Shown here: in pieces, positions 29,608 through 40,645 of the stretch | Numbering within the stretch: the first letter of the stretch is position 1 | Layout: the number at the start of each line of letters is the position of its first letter | Assembly (NCBI GenBank): GCA_900759475.1 | Contig: CAAEVK010000038.1 | Location: 1 to 56,320, forward strand | Direction of reading: 5' to 3' | DNA length: 56,320 nt | Origin: Clostridia bacterium | Lineage (GTDB): Bacteria > Bacillota > Clostridia > TANB77 > CAG-508 | Notes under the pieces: generated by a model | What the model was told of the DNA's origin: nothing | Databases searched by the model: none | The model's input: the letters and a program-made list of their open reading frames with translations, nothing else | Program-made: the position numbers and the translations under genes

Positions 29608-30363
29608 ATGAAACTAATAACATGGAATGTAAATGGATTAAGAGCGGCATATAAAAAAGGATTTGGAGACTTTTTTAATAAAATGGATGCAGACATTTTT
29701 TGTATTCAAGAAACCAAGATGCAAGAGGAACAATTAGAATTTAAGCTAAAAACAAATTATCAATATTTTAATAGTGCAGAGAAAAAAGGGTATTCTGGAA
29801 CTGCCATTTTTTCGAAAACAAAGCCAAATAAAGTTCAATATGGTATTGCAAATGCCAAATATGACAATGAAGGTAGAGTAATTACATTGGAATTTGACCA
29901 GTTTTATATGGTAAATTGCTATACTCCCAATTCGCAAAGAGAGTTAACAAGGTTAGAATATAGAATGGAATGGGAAGATGCCTTTAGAGAATATTTAAAA
30001 AATTTAGATAATCAAAAACCAATTATTTTATGTGGTGATTTAAATGTTGCTCATCAAGAGATTGACTTAAAAAATCCAAAAACTAATCAAAAAAATGCAG
30101 GTTTTACAAAAGAAGAGAGAGGTAAAATGACAGAACTTTTAGATGCTGGATTTACAGATACTTTTCGCTATTTGTATCCTACACAAGAAAATGCTTATAC
30201 ATGGTGGTCGTATATGGCAAATGCAAGACAAAAAGATATTGGCTGGAGAATTGACTACTTTATAGTATCAAATAGGATAAAAAGAAATATTAAAGATGTA
30301 ATAATACATAAAGATATAATGGGAAGTGACCATTGTCCAGTAGAATTAGAAATTAAAATTTAG
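29608..30363 (+). CDS. xth: Exodeoxyribonuclease III (AP endonuclease)
   Basis: 251 residues, full length for the ExoIII/Xth family. All catalytic motifs are visible: ITWNVNGLRAA, CIQETKM, GDLNVAH, WRIDYF and GSDHCPVEL. It incises abasic sites and removes 3'-blocking groups in base excision repair. An OGG1-type glycosylase that would create its substrate is encoded at 51716. AAGGAGG lies six bases before the ATG. The transporter gene follows 14 bases downstream. Confidence 0.95.
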   Translation: MKLITWNVNGLRAAYKKGFGDFFNKMDADIFCIQETKMQEEQLEFKLKTNYQYFNSAEKKGYSGTAIFSKTKPNKVQYGIANAKYDNEGRVITLEFDQFYMVNCYTPNSQRELTRLEYRMEWEDAFREYLKNLDNQKPIILCGDLNVAHQEIDLKNPKTNQKNAGFTKEERGKMTELLDAGFTDTFRYLYPTQENAYTWWSYMANARQKDIGWRIDYFIVSNRIKRNIKDVIIHKDIMGSDHCPVELEIKI

Positions 30364-30377
30364 AGGAGAAAGTAAAC

Positions 30378-31499
30378 ATGAACGAAAATAAAACATGGAA
30401 AAAATGGATAAGCTGGTTTTTATTTGCAGTAGCAGTAATTGCTGTTTATAACATTCTAGGAAATTTTAAAGATATATCTAGTTGGATTGGCAATTTAATT
30501 GGTTTAATAATGCCTTTCTTAATGGGGATTTTAGTAGCATATTTATTTTATATACCTTGTAGAAGTATTGAAAAAACTTTTAAAAAAAGTAAAAGTAAAA
30601 TTTTAAATAAAAAAGCAAGGAAGCTATCTATTATAACGGTTTATTTAATTGCTTTACTAATACTAATTATTATAATTAATTTTATTTTGCCTACTATATC
30701 AAAAAGCTTCTTCGATTTAGTAAATAGTTTACCATCTTATTATACTAAAACAATTGAGTTTATTAAGGCTCAACCAGAGGACTCTTGGTGGAGTAAAATA
30801 CCAATTGAAGGAATAATAAGAACATTAGAGCAAATAGATTTTAGCAAACTATTTAGTATAGAAAATGTTATAAATTATATTAAAGGAGCATTAGGAATAG
30901 TAAACGTAATTTTTTCTTCCTTTATTACAATTGTAATTTCTATATACATATTGGCAGAAAGAAAAGAGATTATTCAATTTTTACGTAATTTAGCTGAAAG
31001 CCTATGGAAGAAAAAAACATGTGAATATTTACGTAAGTATTTTCGAGAATCAAATGAAATATTTTTTCGATTTATTTCTAGTCAAATTTTAGATGGATTT
31101 GTTGTGGGAACAATTCTTTCTATTGCCATGAGTATTATTGGAGTAAAGTATGCAATTCTTTTAGGATTTATGATAGGGTTATTTAATATTATTCCTTATT
31201 TTGGAGCAATTATTGCTACTGTAATTGCTATTATCATTACTATTTTTACAGGAGGATTGTCACAGGCAATTTGGACAGCAATAATAGTTATTATTTTACA
31301 ACAAATTGATGCTAATATTATTAATCCAAAAATTGTAGGAAATTCTTTAAAACTAAGTCCTATTATTGTTATTTTTTCTGTAACTATAGGAGGAGCATAT
31401 TTTGGAATCTTAGGAATGTTTTTGGCAGTACCAATTGTAGCAGTCATTAAATTATTAGTAAATGATTTTATAGAATATAGAAGAAAAATAGTTCGTTAG
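30378..31499 (+). CDS. AI-2E family transporter (UPF0118)
   Basis: 373 residues with about eight membrane helices. The C-terminal family core shows as GFMIGLFNIIPYFGAII, QQIDANIINPKIVG and GILGMFLAVPIVAVIK. Members include AI-2 exporters, Na+/H+ antiporters and uncharacterised permeases, so the substrate cannot be named. GAGGAGAAAG precedes the ATG. It is likely co-transcribed with exoIII. Confidence 0.88.
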   Translation: MNENKTWKKWISWFLFAVAVIAVYNILGNFKDISSWIGNLIGLIMPFLMGILVAYLFYIPCRSIEKTFKKSKSKILNKKARKLSIITVYLIALLILIIIINFILPTISKSFFDLVNSLPSYYTKTIEFIKAQPEDSWWSKIPIEGIIRTLEQIDFSKLFSIENVINYIKGALGIVNVIFSSFITIVISIYILAERKEIIQFLRNLAESLWKKKTCEYLRKYFRESNEIFFRFISSQILDGFVVGTILSIAMSIIGVKYAILLGFMIGLFNIIPYFGAIIATVIAIIITIFTGGLSQAIWTAIIVIILQQIDANIINPKIVGNSLKLSPIIVIFSVTIGGAYFGILGMFLAVPIVAVIKLLVNDFIEYRRKIVR

Positions 31500-31618
31500 A
31501 TAACAGCTTAGTTGTATAAAAATATAAGAAAACATAAATTTTTATGTATATAACAGAGTTAATTTTTCTATAATTCTTTTCTATTATCTATGAGTAGCTA
31601 GTATTTGGATTAATAAAT

Positions 31619-31648
31619 AAAAGGGTGCAATTTTGATGCATCCTTTTT
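31619..31648. terminator. Terminator between convergent genes
   Basis: Stem AAAAGGGTGCA (31619-31629) with 31637-31647, followed by T's. It lies between the AI-2E transporter and the minus-strand export gene. Confidence 0.7.
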
Positions 31649-31705
31649 ACATACAAATTTTAAAATGATAAGATTTAATGTACATGTTTACTTATTATAA
31701 AAAAT

Positions 31706-32191
31706 TTAACTTTGAAATAAATACTGGATTCCTCCATTTGCAAAAACGGTAATAAGTCCAGCAGCAATAATTCCTAAAACAATAGGAGGAACAGCTTTTT
31801 TAGGTGGCATATCTAAGAAGTTAGCAATTAAAGAACCAACCCAAGCTCCTGTTGTAGGAATAGGAACGGCAACAAACAAAAATAATCCAATGGCTGTGTA
31901 ATTTTGCAATTTTTCACTTTCTGCAATTTTCTTGCTAGCTTTTTCAGAAGCCCAATCAATAATAATTTTAAAAGGTTTCCATCTTCCAAAAAAGTCGAAT
32001 AAAGGTCTAATATATTTTACGATAAAATAAACAGGAATAATATTTCCAATTAATCCACAAATAAATGCTGGTAAGGGTGCTAAATCAAAAGCATATTGTG
32101 CAATAACAGCAGCATAACGAAGTTCTATAATTGGTGTTGCTCCCAAAATAAGAGTAAAAAGATATTTTAAAATTAATGGTAAATTTGCCAT
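31706..32191 (-). CDS. Small multidrug export family protein (PF06695)
   Basis: 161 residues from the ATG at 32191. GGAGG at 32197-32201 overlaps the earlier in-frame ATG at 32203, which makes that one unlikely. Three to four membrane helices surround LGATPIIELRYAAVIAQY and the VPIPTTGAWVGSLIA loop typical of the family. The name comes from one study of a small drug exporter; the actual role is uncertain. It is monocistronic and divergent from rpoB, where other Firmicutes have rplL. Confidence 0.82.
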   Translation of the reverse strand: MANLPLILKYLFTLILGATPIIELRYAAVIAQYAFDLAPLPAFICGLIGNIIPVYFIVKYIRPLFDFFGRWKPFKIIIDWASEKASKKIAESEKLQNYTAIGLFLFVAVPIPTTGAWVGSLIANFLDMPPKKAVPPIVLGIIAAGLITVFANGGIQYLFQS

Positions 32192-32800
32192 ACTAACCTC
32201 CATAAAATAAAAATCGTATATATTGTACTATATGTATATAAAAAAGTCTAGACAAAAATACAAAGCAATTACAAAAATATAAATGGTAATAATAAACCGG
32301 AAATTTATTATTGCCATTTATATACTAAAAGAAATTTATTAAAAACCTTGACAAGCAGTTAAAAAGTATGATATAGTATTAAAGCTAATATTTAATTTCG
32401 AAAAAAGATAATTTTTCTTTCTTAAGTTATAGAAGAAAAAGTTAATCTACTATTCCTAAAATAGCAAGGGTGGTTAAGATTAAAATATTACAAGGTGTAA
32501 TTATTTAACAATATAAGACAGAAGATATGTTGGTAAAAAAAGTAAATTTACCGACCTATCTTCTTATTGCTATTTTCAAATATTTATGTAAATTAAAAGA
32601 AGAGGAATTGGATTATAAATAAGGTACAAAGTAAAAAATTCGTAAGAGCAGGGAGATTTTTACTTTGTAAAACATTTATAATACAAGAAGGACTTCTAAT
32701 AATATAAAATTTGGAATTGAGAGTTTGGAACAAAAAATTTCAATTCTAAATAAAATGTATCTGCTCAAAAATTTATAAGTTTTTAGAGGTGGTTTTTTTA
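32192..32800 (+). promoter_or_regulatory. Promoter and long structured leader of rpoB
   Basis: About 600 bases without a gene. A promoter TTGACA (32348-32353), 18 bases, TATAGT (32372-32377) gives a leader of about 420 bases. Within it are a strong hairpin at 32520-32565 (AGAAGATA with TATCTTCT, and GGTAAA with TTTACC), a second stem at 32628-32667 (CAAAGTAAAAA with its complement) and a third, weaker, at about 32710-32750. No coding sequence is seen. The ribosome binding site AGAGGTGG ends the leader. Confidence 0.6.
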
Positions 32801-35800
32801 ATGAAAGAGATTAAACACGAAAAATGTTCCCGTAAGGACTTTTCAAAAGTTGGAGATTTTATTGAAATGCCAAACCTAATCAAAGTACAAAAAGATTCAT
32901 ATAATTGGTTTGTACAAGAAGGTTTAGGTGAGGTATTAAAAGACATATCTCCAATTATTGATTTTTCTGGAAATTTAGTCCTAGAATTTTTTGATTACTA
33001 CATGGAAGAAAAAACAAAATATACTTTAGAAGAAGCAAAGGAAAGAGATGCTACTTATTCAACAAGACTTCATGTAAAAGTAAGGTTAATTAACCGTGAA
33101 ACAGGAGAAATTAAAGAACAAGAAATTTATTTGGGTGATTTCCCACTTATGACAGATAGCGGAACATTTATTATTAATGGAGCAGAAAGAGTTGTTGTTA
33201 GCCAATTAGTTCGTTCACCTGGTTGCTATTATGCAGAAGAGTTTGATAAAACTGGTAAGAAAATTTATACATCAACAGTTATGCCAATTCGTGGTGCATG
33301 GTTAGAATATGAAACAGATAGTAATGATGTGTTTTATGTTAGAGTAGATAGAACAAGAAAGCTACCAGTAACAACACTTTTACGAGCTATTGGTTTAATA
33401 ACGGACCAACAAATGCTAGATTTATTTGGTGAGGATGATAAATTAATTGCTACAATTAATAAAGACACAGTAAAAACACAAGATGAAGCATTAATTGAAA
33501 TATATAAAAAATTAAGACCAGGAGAGCTTCCTACAGTGGATGCTGCAAGAAACTTATTTAATGGTTTATTTTTCGATGATAAAAGATATGACCTTGCAAA
33601 AGTAGGAAGATATAAATATAACAAAAAATTAAGTTTAGCAGAAAGAATTACCAATAGGATTGCTTTTAACGATATTATTGACCCACAAACAGGAGAATTA
33701 ATTGTAGAAAAAGATACACAAATTACAAAAGAACAGGCAATTCAAATTCAAAATACAGGAATAAATATTGTTGACTTAAAAGTAAACGACAGAAAAATAA
33801 GAATTATTGGAAACGGAACAGTTGATATAAAAGCATTTGTAGATGAAAAAACATTAAAAGATATAGTAATTAAAGAAAAAGTAAATTATGAAGTGTTAAA
33901 AAACATTTTAGATAACACAGATAAAAAAGACTTAAATAAAGTAATCAAAGAGAGAATGGAAGAATTAGTTCCAAAACATATTACAACAGAAGATATGATA
34001 GCATCTATTAATTACTTATTAAATTTACAGTATGGGCTAGGAAAAATTGATGATATAGATCATTTAGGAAACAGACGTATTCGTTGTGTTGGAGAGTTAT
34101 TGCAAAATCAATTTAGAATTGGTTTAACAAGACTAGAAAGAGTTGTTCGTGAGAGGATGACAATTCAAGATTTAGATGTAATTACACCACAAACGTTAAT
34201 TAATACAAAACCAATTACATCAGCTATTAGAGAGTTTTTTGGAAGTTCTCAATTATCACAATTTATGGATCAAACAAATCCACTATCAGAATTAACACAT
34301 AAAAGAAGAATTTCTGCACTAGGACCAGGAGGATTATCAAGAGAAAGAGCTGGTTTTGAGGTAAGAGATGTTCATTATACACATTATGGTAGATTATGTC
34401 CAATTGAGTCACCAGAGGGACCAAACATTGGATTAATTTCTGCTTTAACAAGTTATGCAATAATTAATGAATATGGATTTATTGAGACACCATATAGAAA
34501 AATTAATAAAGAAACACAGCAAGTTACAAATGAAGTAAAATACATGACAGCAGATGAAGAAGACGGATATGTAATTGCACAGGCAACAGAGCCAATGGAT
34601 AAGCATGGAAAATTTATTAATAAACGTATTAAAGTAAGATATTTAGATGAAGTAACAGACATAGAACCAGAAAAAGTAGATTATATTGATGTATCACCAA
34701 AACAATTAGTTTCTATTGGTGCTGCTATGATACCTTTCTTGGAGCATGATGATGCAAAACGTGCTTTAATGGGAGCAAACATGCAACGTCAAGCTGTACC
34801 TTTAATGATATCAGAATCACCAATTGTTGGAACTGGGGTAGAATATAGAGCTGCTAATGATTCTGGAACAACAATTATTGCAAGAGAATCTGGGGTTGTA
34901 CAGAATGTAACAGGAAATGAAATTGTTATAAAAACAGAAAAAGGATTAGATACATATAAACTATTAAAATTTAAAAGAACAAATGGTGGAACTTGTATTA
35001 ATCAACGACCAATTGTAAAAAATGGGGAAAAAGTAATTAAAGGAGAAGTAATTGCAGATGGACCATCTACACAAAACGGGGAAATGGCACTTGGAAAAAA
35101 TGTTTTAATAGCATTTACAACTTGGGAAGGTTACAACTACGAAGATGCAATTTTGTTAAGTGAAAGATTGGTAAAAGAAGACGTATATACTTCTATCCAT
35201 ATTGAAGAATATGACTGTGAATGCCGTGATACAAAGTTAGGACCAGAAGAAATAACTCGTGATATTCCAAATGTAGGAGAAGATAGTCTAAAGGATTTAA
35301 ATGAAGATGGTGTTATCAGAATTGGCGCAGAAGTAAGACCAGGAGATATTTTAGTTGGAAAAGTTACACCAAAAGGGGAAACAGAACTTACTTCAGAAGA
35401 AAGATTGTTAAGAGCAATTTTTGGAGAAAAAGCTAGAGAAGTTAGAGATACTTCATTAAGAGTTCCACATGGAGAATCTGGAACAATTGTAGACATTAAA
35501 GTGTTTGATAGAACAAATTCAGATGAATTAGGCCCAGGTGTTAATCAAATTATTAGAGTATATATTGCACAAAAAAGAAAAATATCTGTAGGAGATAAAA
35601 TGGCAGGACGTCATGGTAACAAGGGTGTTATTTCTCGTATTCTACCAGTAGAAGACATGCCATTTATGCCAGATGGAACACCAGTAGATGTTGTGTTAAA
35701 TCCATTAGGTGTACCTTCTCGTATGAACTTAGGGCAAGTTCTAGAAGTTCATTTAGGAGCAGCTGCAAGAATGTTAGGATGGAAAGTGTCAACACCAGTA

Positions 35801-36520
35801 TTTGATGGAGCTTCAGAAAATGAAATTGAAGATTTACTAGAAGAAGCAGGACTAAACAGAGATGGAAAAACAATTTTATATGATGGTAGAACAGGAGAAC
35901 CTTTTGACAAGCCAATTACAGTTGGTGTTATGTACATGTTAAAATTACATCATTTAGTAGATGATAAAATTCATGCTCGTTCTACAGGTCCATATTCTTT
36001 GGTAACACAACAACCACTTGGTGGTAAAGCACAATTTGGTGGACAACGTTTTGGAGAAATGGAAGTTTGGGCATTAGAGGCTTATGGTGCTGCTTATACT
36101 TTACAAGAAATGTTAACAGTAAAATCAGATGATGTAGTAGGAAGAGTAAAAACATATGAATCAATTGTAAAAGGAGAAAATGTTCCAGAGCCAGGTGTAC
36201 CAGAAGGATTTAAAGTTCTAATTAAAGAATTACAAAGTTTAGGATTAGACATAAGATTATATTCAGAAAATGATGAAGAATTAGAGCTAAAAGAAAATAT
36301 TGACGAAGGAATTGATTTAAACCTAGAACAAGATAAAATGGTACCAGATGAATTAGCATTGGATTTAGATGATATGGCTATTTTGCCAGATGACGAAATG
36401 GATGCATTAGCTTCAGAAGAAGACCTAGAAGAAGAGGATGACGATGATTTATTTGGAGATTTAGATGATACTGATTTAGGGGAAGACAATTTACTAAATG
36501 ATGATGACATAATGGAATAA
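32801..36520 (+). CDS. rpoB: RNA polymerase beta subunit
   Basis: 1239 residues from the ATG at 32801; an in-frame GTG at 32789 lies inside the ribosome binding site AGAGGTGG and is rejected. Hallmarks include the rifampicin-binding region (SSQLSQFMDQTNPLSELTHK), CPIESPEGPNIGL, and GDKMAGRHGNKGV. The C-terminus has an acidic tail of about 60 residues. No zero-frame CGG occurs in its 1239 codons. rplL is not upstream, unlike the usual firmicute order. rpoC follows after 198 bases. Confidence 0.98.
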   Translation: MKEIKHEKCSRKDFSKVGDFIEMPNLIKVQKDSYNWFVQEGLGEVLKDISPIIDFSGNLVLEFFDYYMEEKTKYTLEEAKERDATYSTRLHVKVRLINRETGEIKEQEIYLGDFPLMTDSGTFIINGAERVVVSQLVRSPGCYYAEEFDKTGKKIYTSTVMPIRGAWLEYETDSNDVFYVRVDRTRKLPVTTLLRAIGLITDQQMLDLFGEDDKLIATINKDTVKTQDEALIEIYKKLRPGELPTVDAARNLFNGLFFDDKRYDLAKVGRYKYNKKLSLAERITNRIAFNDIIDPQTGELIVEKDTQITKEQAIQIQNTGINIVDLKVNDRKIRIIGNGTVDIKAFVDEKTLKDIVIKEKVNYEVLKNILDNTDKKDLNKVIKERMEELVPKHITTEDMIASINYLLNLQYGLGKIDDIDHLGNRRIRCVGELLQNQFRIGLTRLERVVRERMTIQDLDVITPQTLINTKPITSAIREFFGSSQLSQFMDQTNPLSELTHKRRISALGPGGLSRERAGFEVRDVHYTHYGRLCPIESPEGPNIGLISALTSYAIINEYGFIETPYRKINKETQQVTNEVKYMTADEEDGYVIAQATEPMDKHGKFINKRIKVRYLDEVTDIEPEKVDYIDVSPKQLVSIGAAMIPFLEHDDAKRALMGANMQRQAVPLMISESPIVGTGVEYRAANDSGTTIIARESGVVQNVTGNEIVIKTEKGLDTYKLLKFKRTNGGTCINQRPIVKNGEKVIKGEVIADGPSTQNGEMALGKNVLIAFTTWEGYNYEDAILLSERLVKEDVYTSIHIEEYDCECRDTKLGPEEITRDIPNVGEDSLKDLNEDGVIRIGAEVRPGDILVGKVTPKGETELTSEERLLRAIFGEKAREVRDTSLRVPHGESGTIVDIKVFDRTNSDELGPGVNQIIRVYIAQKRKISVGDKMAGRHGNKGVISRILPVEDMPFMPDGTPVDVVLNPLGVPSRMNLGQVLEVHLGAAARMLGWKVSTPVFDGASENEIEDLLEEAGLNRDGKTILYDGRTGEPFDKPITVGVMYMLKLHHLVDDKIHARSTGPYSLVTQQPLGGKAQFGGQRFGEMEVWALEAYGAAYTLQEMLTVKSDDVVGRVKTYESIVKGENVPEPGVPEGFKVLIKELQSLGLDIRLYSENDEELELKENIDEGIDLNLEQDKMVPDELALDLDDMAILPDDEMDALASEEDLEEEDDDDLFGDLDDTDLGEDNLLNDDDIME

Positions 36521-36718
36521 ACAAATTGATTTAAAATGGGCGCAAAGGAAGATTATGCACCTCAAAAATAGTAATTAAATAAATAGGGTTTTCTTACCAT
36601 ATTGTAACAATATTTCTTTACGAAAATAAAATGTTCGAGCGGTGTAAAAAAGAAATGGAGTTCAATAAAAAAAGAAAAAGGATAAAAGTAGAAATACTTC
36701 TATAAAGGGGGACTTTTA

Positions 36719-39700
36719 ATGGACGAATTGGAGATATTCGACAAATTAAAGATTGGTCTTGCTTCTGACGAGAAGATTAGGGAATGGTCTAAAGGAGAAG
36801 TAAAAAAACCAGAAACAATTAATTATAGAACATTAAAACCAGAAAAGGATGGTCTATTTTGTGAAAAAATATTTGGACCAACAAAGGACTGGGAATGTCA
36901 TTGTGGCAAATACAAAAGAGTAAGATATAAGGGAATTGTCTGTGACAGATGTGGTGTTGAAGTAACAAAGTCAAAAGTAAGACGTGAAAGAATGGGACAT
37001 ATTGAACTAGCAGCACCAGTTGCACATATTTGGTATTTTAAAGGAATTCCTAGTAGAATTGGATTAATGCTAGATATTTCACCAAGAAGTTTAGAAAAAG
37101 TTATTTATTTTGCTAATTATATTGTTATAGACAAAGGCTCATCTGGGTTAACAAAAACACAAGTGTTAACAGAAAAAGAATACCATGAGGCAGTAGAAAA
37201 ATACGGAAAAGATTCTTTTAAAGCCGAAATGGGAGCACAAGCAATTAGAAAACTATTAGAAGAAATTGATTTAGAAAAATTATCAGAAAAATTAAAAAAA
37301 GAATTAGTAAAAGCAAGTGAGCAAAAAAAGGTAAAATTAATTAAAAGATTAGATACAGTAGAAGCATTTAGAAATTCTGGCAATAGACCAGAATGGATGA
37401 TAATGAATGTAATACCAGTTATACCACCAGAAATAAGACCAATGGTACAGTTAGATGGTGGAAGGTTTGCAACTTCAGATTTAAACGACTTATACAGAAG
37501 AGTTATCAACAGAAATAACAGATTAAAAAGATTGTTAGAATTAGGTGCACCAGAAATTATTGTAAGAAACGAAAAGAGAATGCTACAAGAATCTGTAGAT
37601 GCCTTAATAGATAATTCAAGACGTGGAAGACCAGTAACGGGAGCTGGCAATAGACCTCTAAAATCATTATCAGATATGTTAAAAGGAAAACAAGGAAGAT
37701 TCCGTCAAAACCTTTTAGGAAAAAGAGTGGACTATTCAGGACGTTCTGTTATTGTTGTAGGACCAGAATTAAAGATTTACCAATGTGGTTTACCAAAAGA
37801 AATGGCAGTAGAATTGTTTAAACCATTTGTTATGAAAGAATTAGTGGGAAGAGGAATTGCACATAACATTAAAAATGCAAAGAGAATGGTAGAAAGATTA
37901 CGTCCAGAGGTTTGGGATATATTAGAGGAGGTAATTCACGATCATCCAGTTATGTTAAACCGTGCACCAACACTACATAGGCTTGGTATACAAGCATTTG
38001 AACCAGTATTAGTAGAAGGTAGAGCAATTAAACTACATCCGCTTGTATGTACAGCTTTTAATGCAGACTTTGATGGAGACCAAATGGCAGTACACGTACC
38101 ATTATCTCCAGAAGCACAAGCAGAAGCTAGATTTTTAATGCTTTCTGTTAACAACTTATTAAAACCACAAGATGGAAAACCAGTAACAGTACCAACACAA
38201 GACATGATTTTAGGAAGTTACTATTTAACAATGGATGCTCCAAATGAGCTAGGAGAAGGTATGTACTTAAAAGATGAAGATGAAGCATTATTAGCATACC
38301 AAAATGGTGATTTAGGACTTCATGCAAAAATAAAAGTAAGAAGAACATTAGAAATTGATGGACAATTAAAAACAAAAACAATTGAAACAACAGTTGGAAG
38401 ACTAATTTACAATCAAGGAATTCCACAAGATTTAGGGTTTGTAGATAGAAGTGACCCGGAAAATGCTTTTGAATTAGAAATTAATTTTCCAGTTGTAAAA
38501 AAGAACATTGCAAAAATTGTAGCAAAATGTATTAATGAGCATGGTTTGTCAAGAACAGCAGAGCTATTAGACTATATTAAAAAGACAGGATACCATTATT
38601 CTACAAAAGGTGCAATTACTGTTTCTGTTGCAGACGTTGCTGTACCAGAGAAGAAGAAAGAATTATTAGAACAAGCAGATAAACAAGTTGAAGAAGTCGC
38701 AAAACAATATAAAAGAGGATTAATTACCAATGATGAAAGATATAATCAAGTAATTAAAATTTGGGAAAAAACAACTAATGATGTTGCAGAAGCAATGAAG
38801 GATAACTTTGATGAATTAAATCCAATATTTATGATGGCACAATCTGGAGCAAGACGGAAACATGAGCCAGTTAAGACAAATTGCAGGTATGCGTGGATTA
38901 ATGGCAAGTACAACAGGTAAAACAGTAGAAATACCAATTAAATCATGCTTTAGAGAAGGACTAGATGTTTTGGAATACTTTATTTCTTCTCATGGTGCTA
39001 GAAAAGGTTTGGCAGATACAGCTCTAAGGACAGCAGATTCTGGATACCTAACAAGAAGGTTAGTAGATGTAGCACAAGATATTATTGTAAGAGAAGAAGA
39101 TTGTGGAACACATGAAGGTATTGTGTTATATGATATCAAAGATGGAAACCAAGTAATTGAAAGCTTAATAGAAAGATTAATAGGAAGATATCCATTAGAA
39201 GATATTATACATCCTGAAACAAAAGAGGTAATTGCAGATACCAATACAATGATTACAGAAAAAATTGCTAACAAAATCGTAGCAGCAGGAATAGAAAGAG
39301 TAAATGTACGTTCTGTACTAGGATGTAAAACAAAACATGGTGTCTGTGCAAAATGTTATGGAATGGGATTAGCTACAAGAGAAGAAGCACAAATTGGTGA
39401 AGCTGTTGGTATTATAGCTGCACAATCTATTGGCGAGCCAGGTACACAATTAACTATGAGAACTATCCATAATGGTGGTGTTGCAGGTGGAGACATTACA
39501 CAAGGTCTTCCTAGAGTAGAAGAATTATTTGAAGCTAGAAAACCAAAAGGATTAGCTATTATTTCTGAAATTGATGGAAAAGTTTCTGTTTCAGATGATA
39601 AAAAGAGAAAAGAAGTTACCATTACAGGAAAAGATAATAGCAAAACATATGTTGTAAGTTTTGGTGCAAAGCTAAAAATAAAAGACGGAGATATAGTAGA

Positions 39701-40247
39701 AGCAGGAGATGCCATAACAGAGGGATCTATTAACCCAAATGATATTCTTGGAATTAAAGGTGCAGAAGGAGTATATGAATATTTAATTTCAGAAGTACAA
39801 AAGGTATATAGAAACCAAGGTGTTGACATTAATGACAAACATATTGAAGTAATAGGAAGGCAGATGCTAAAACGTGTAAAAATAGAAGATGGTGGAGACA
39901 CGGGACTATTACCAGGCAATTTAGTGGATATTAACGAATTTAATGAAAAAAATACAAAAATGAAAGAAGAAGGAAAACAAGAAGCAATAGGAAGAAGAAC
40001 GTTATTAGGAATTACAAAAGCATCATTAGCAACAGAAAGCTTTTTATCAGCAGCATCATTCCAAGAAACTACAAGAGTATTAACAGAAGCAGCAATTAAG
40101 GGAAAAGTAGACAATTTAATAGGACTAAAAGAAAACGTAATTATAGGAAAACTAATTCCAGCAGGAACAGGAATGAATATGTACAGAAACACACATATTA
40201 ATACGGAAAAGGAAGAAAATGCAGAAAATTCAGAAGGAAATGCTTAA
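36719..40247 (+). CDS. rpoC: RNA polymerase beta' subunit, read through a CGG +1 frameshift
   Basis: About 1175 residues after joining. The first part carries the zinc ribbon (CHCGKYKRVRYKGIVCDRCG) and the catalytic NADFDGDQMAVH loop. After codon 712 an in-frame CGG (38855-38857) breaks the frame at the universally conserved SGARG segment. Skipping C gives glycine 713 (GARGNMSQLRQIAGMRG, the bridge-helix/F-loop neighbourhood), and the rest runs to the end with the second zinc site and AAQSIGEPGTQLT. A truncated beta' would be lethal, so this site is the best single argument for efficient frameshifting. AAAGGGGG precedes the ATG. Confidence 0.97.
38855..38858 (+). other. CGGA +1 frameshift site in rpoC
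   Basis: AGA CGG AAA becomes AGA (C) GGA AAC, giving GARGN, where glycine is invariant in bacterial beta'. The zero frame ends after about 20 unrelated residues. Confidence 0.93.
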
Positions 40248-40263
40248 ATAATAAAAGCATTCG

Positions 40264-40299
40264 CAACAAAAAATCAGGCAAATGCCTGATTTTTTGTTG
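40264..40299 (+). terminator. Strong terminator after rpoC
   Basis: A perfect 17-bp stem (40264-40280 with 40283-40299) around ATCAGGCA/TGCCTGAT with A-run and T-run. Confidence 0.85.
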
Positions 40300-40442
40300 A
40301 CAGAAAGATCTGGGAAAATGTTCGCATCAAAATGCCATTCTAAGAAATAAAAATTATAGAGACAAATGCGACTTTTTTCTCGAACTTCAAAGTTCTAAAA
40401 CATATATCTTTTTCATAATGTATACAAAAAACACGATAATAC

Positions 40443-40471
40443 TTGCATTTTAAAGGAAAATAATGTATAAT
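40443..40471 (+). promoter_or_regulatory. Sigma-A promoter of the coiled-coil gene pair
   Basis: TTGCAT (40443-40448), 17 bases, TATAAT (40466-40471), 39 bases before the small gene. Confidence 0.7.
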
Positions 40472-40510
40472 TAAAATAGTTATGTATACTTTTTAAAAGG
40501 AGAGTTGCAT

Positions 40511-40642
40511 ATGGAAAAAGAAGAATTAAATAAATTAAGAGCAGAAGCAATGGAAAACTATAAACTAATGAGAGAATGTGATAGAACATTAAGAAAAATA
40601 AAAAAAATAGAAGATGCAGAAAATAGGAAAAAGGAGGAATAA
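40511..40642 (+). CDS. Small 43-residue charged coiled-coil protein
   Basis: ATG at 40511 with GGAGAG eight bases upstream, running to TAA at 40640-40642. The product is MEKEELNKLRAEAMENYKLM followed by a lysine/glutamate-rich tail, a single helix with heptad-like leucine/methionine spacing. Its last codons contain the AAGGAGG that serves the next gene, which starts three bases after the stop, so the two are coupled. No family is recognised. A good promoter and binding site make it a likely gene. Confidence 0.65.
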   Translation: MEKEELNKLRAEAMENYKLMRECDRTLRKIKKIEDAENRKKEE

Positions 40643-40645
40643 AAT

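Noticed and set aside
39356..40192. Long minus-strand open frame of 278 codons antisense to rpoC
   Set aside because: It lies fully inside the conserved 3' part of rpoC and its sequence resembles no family.
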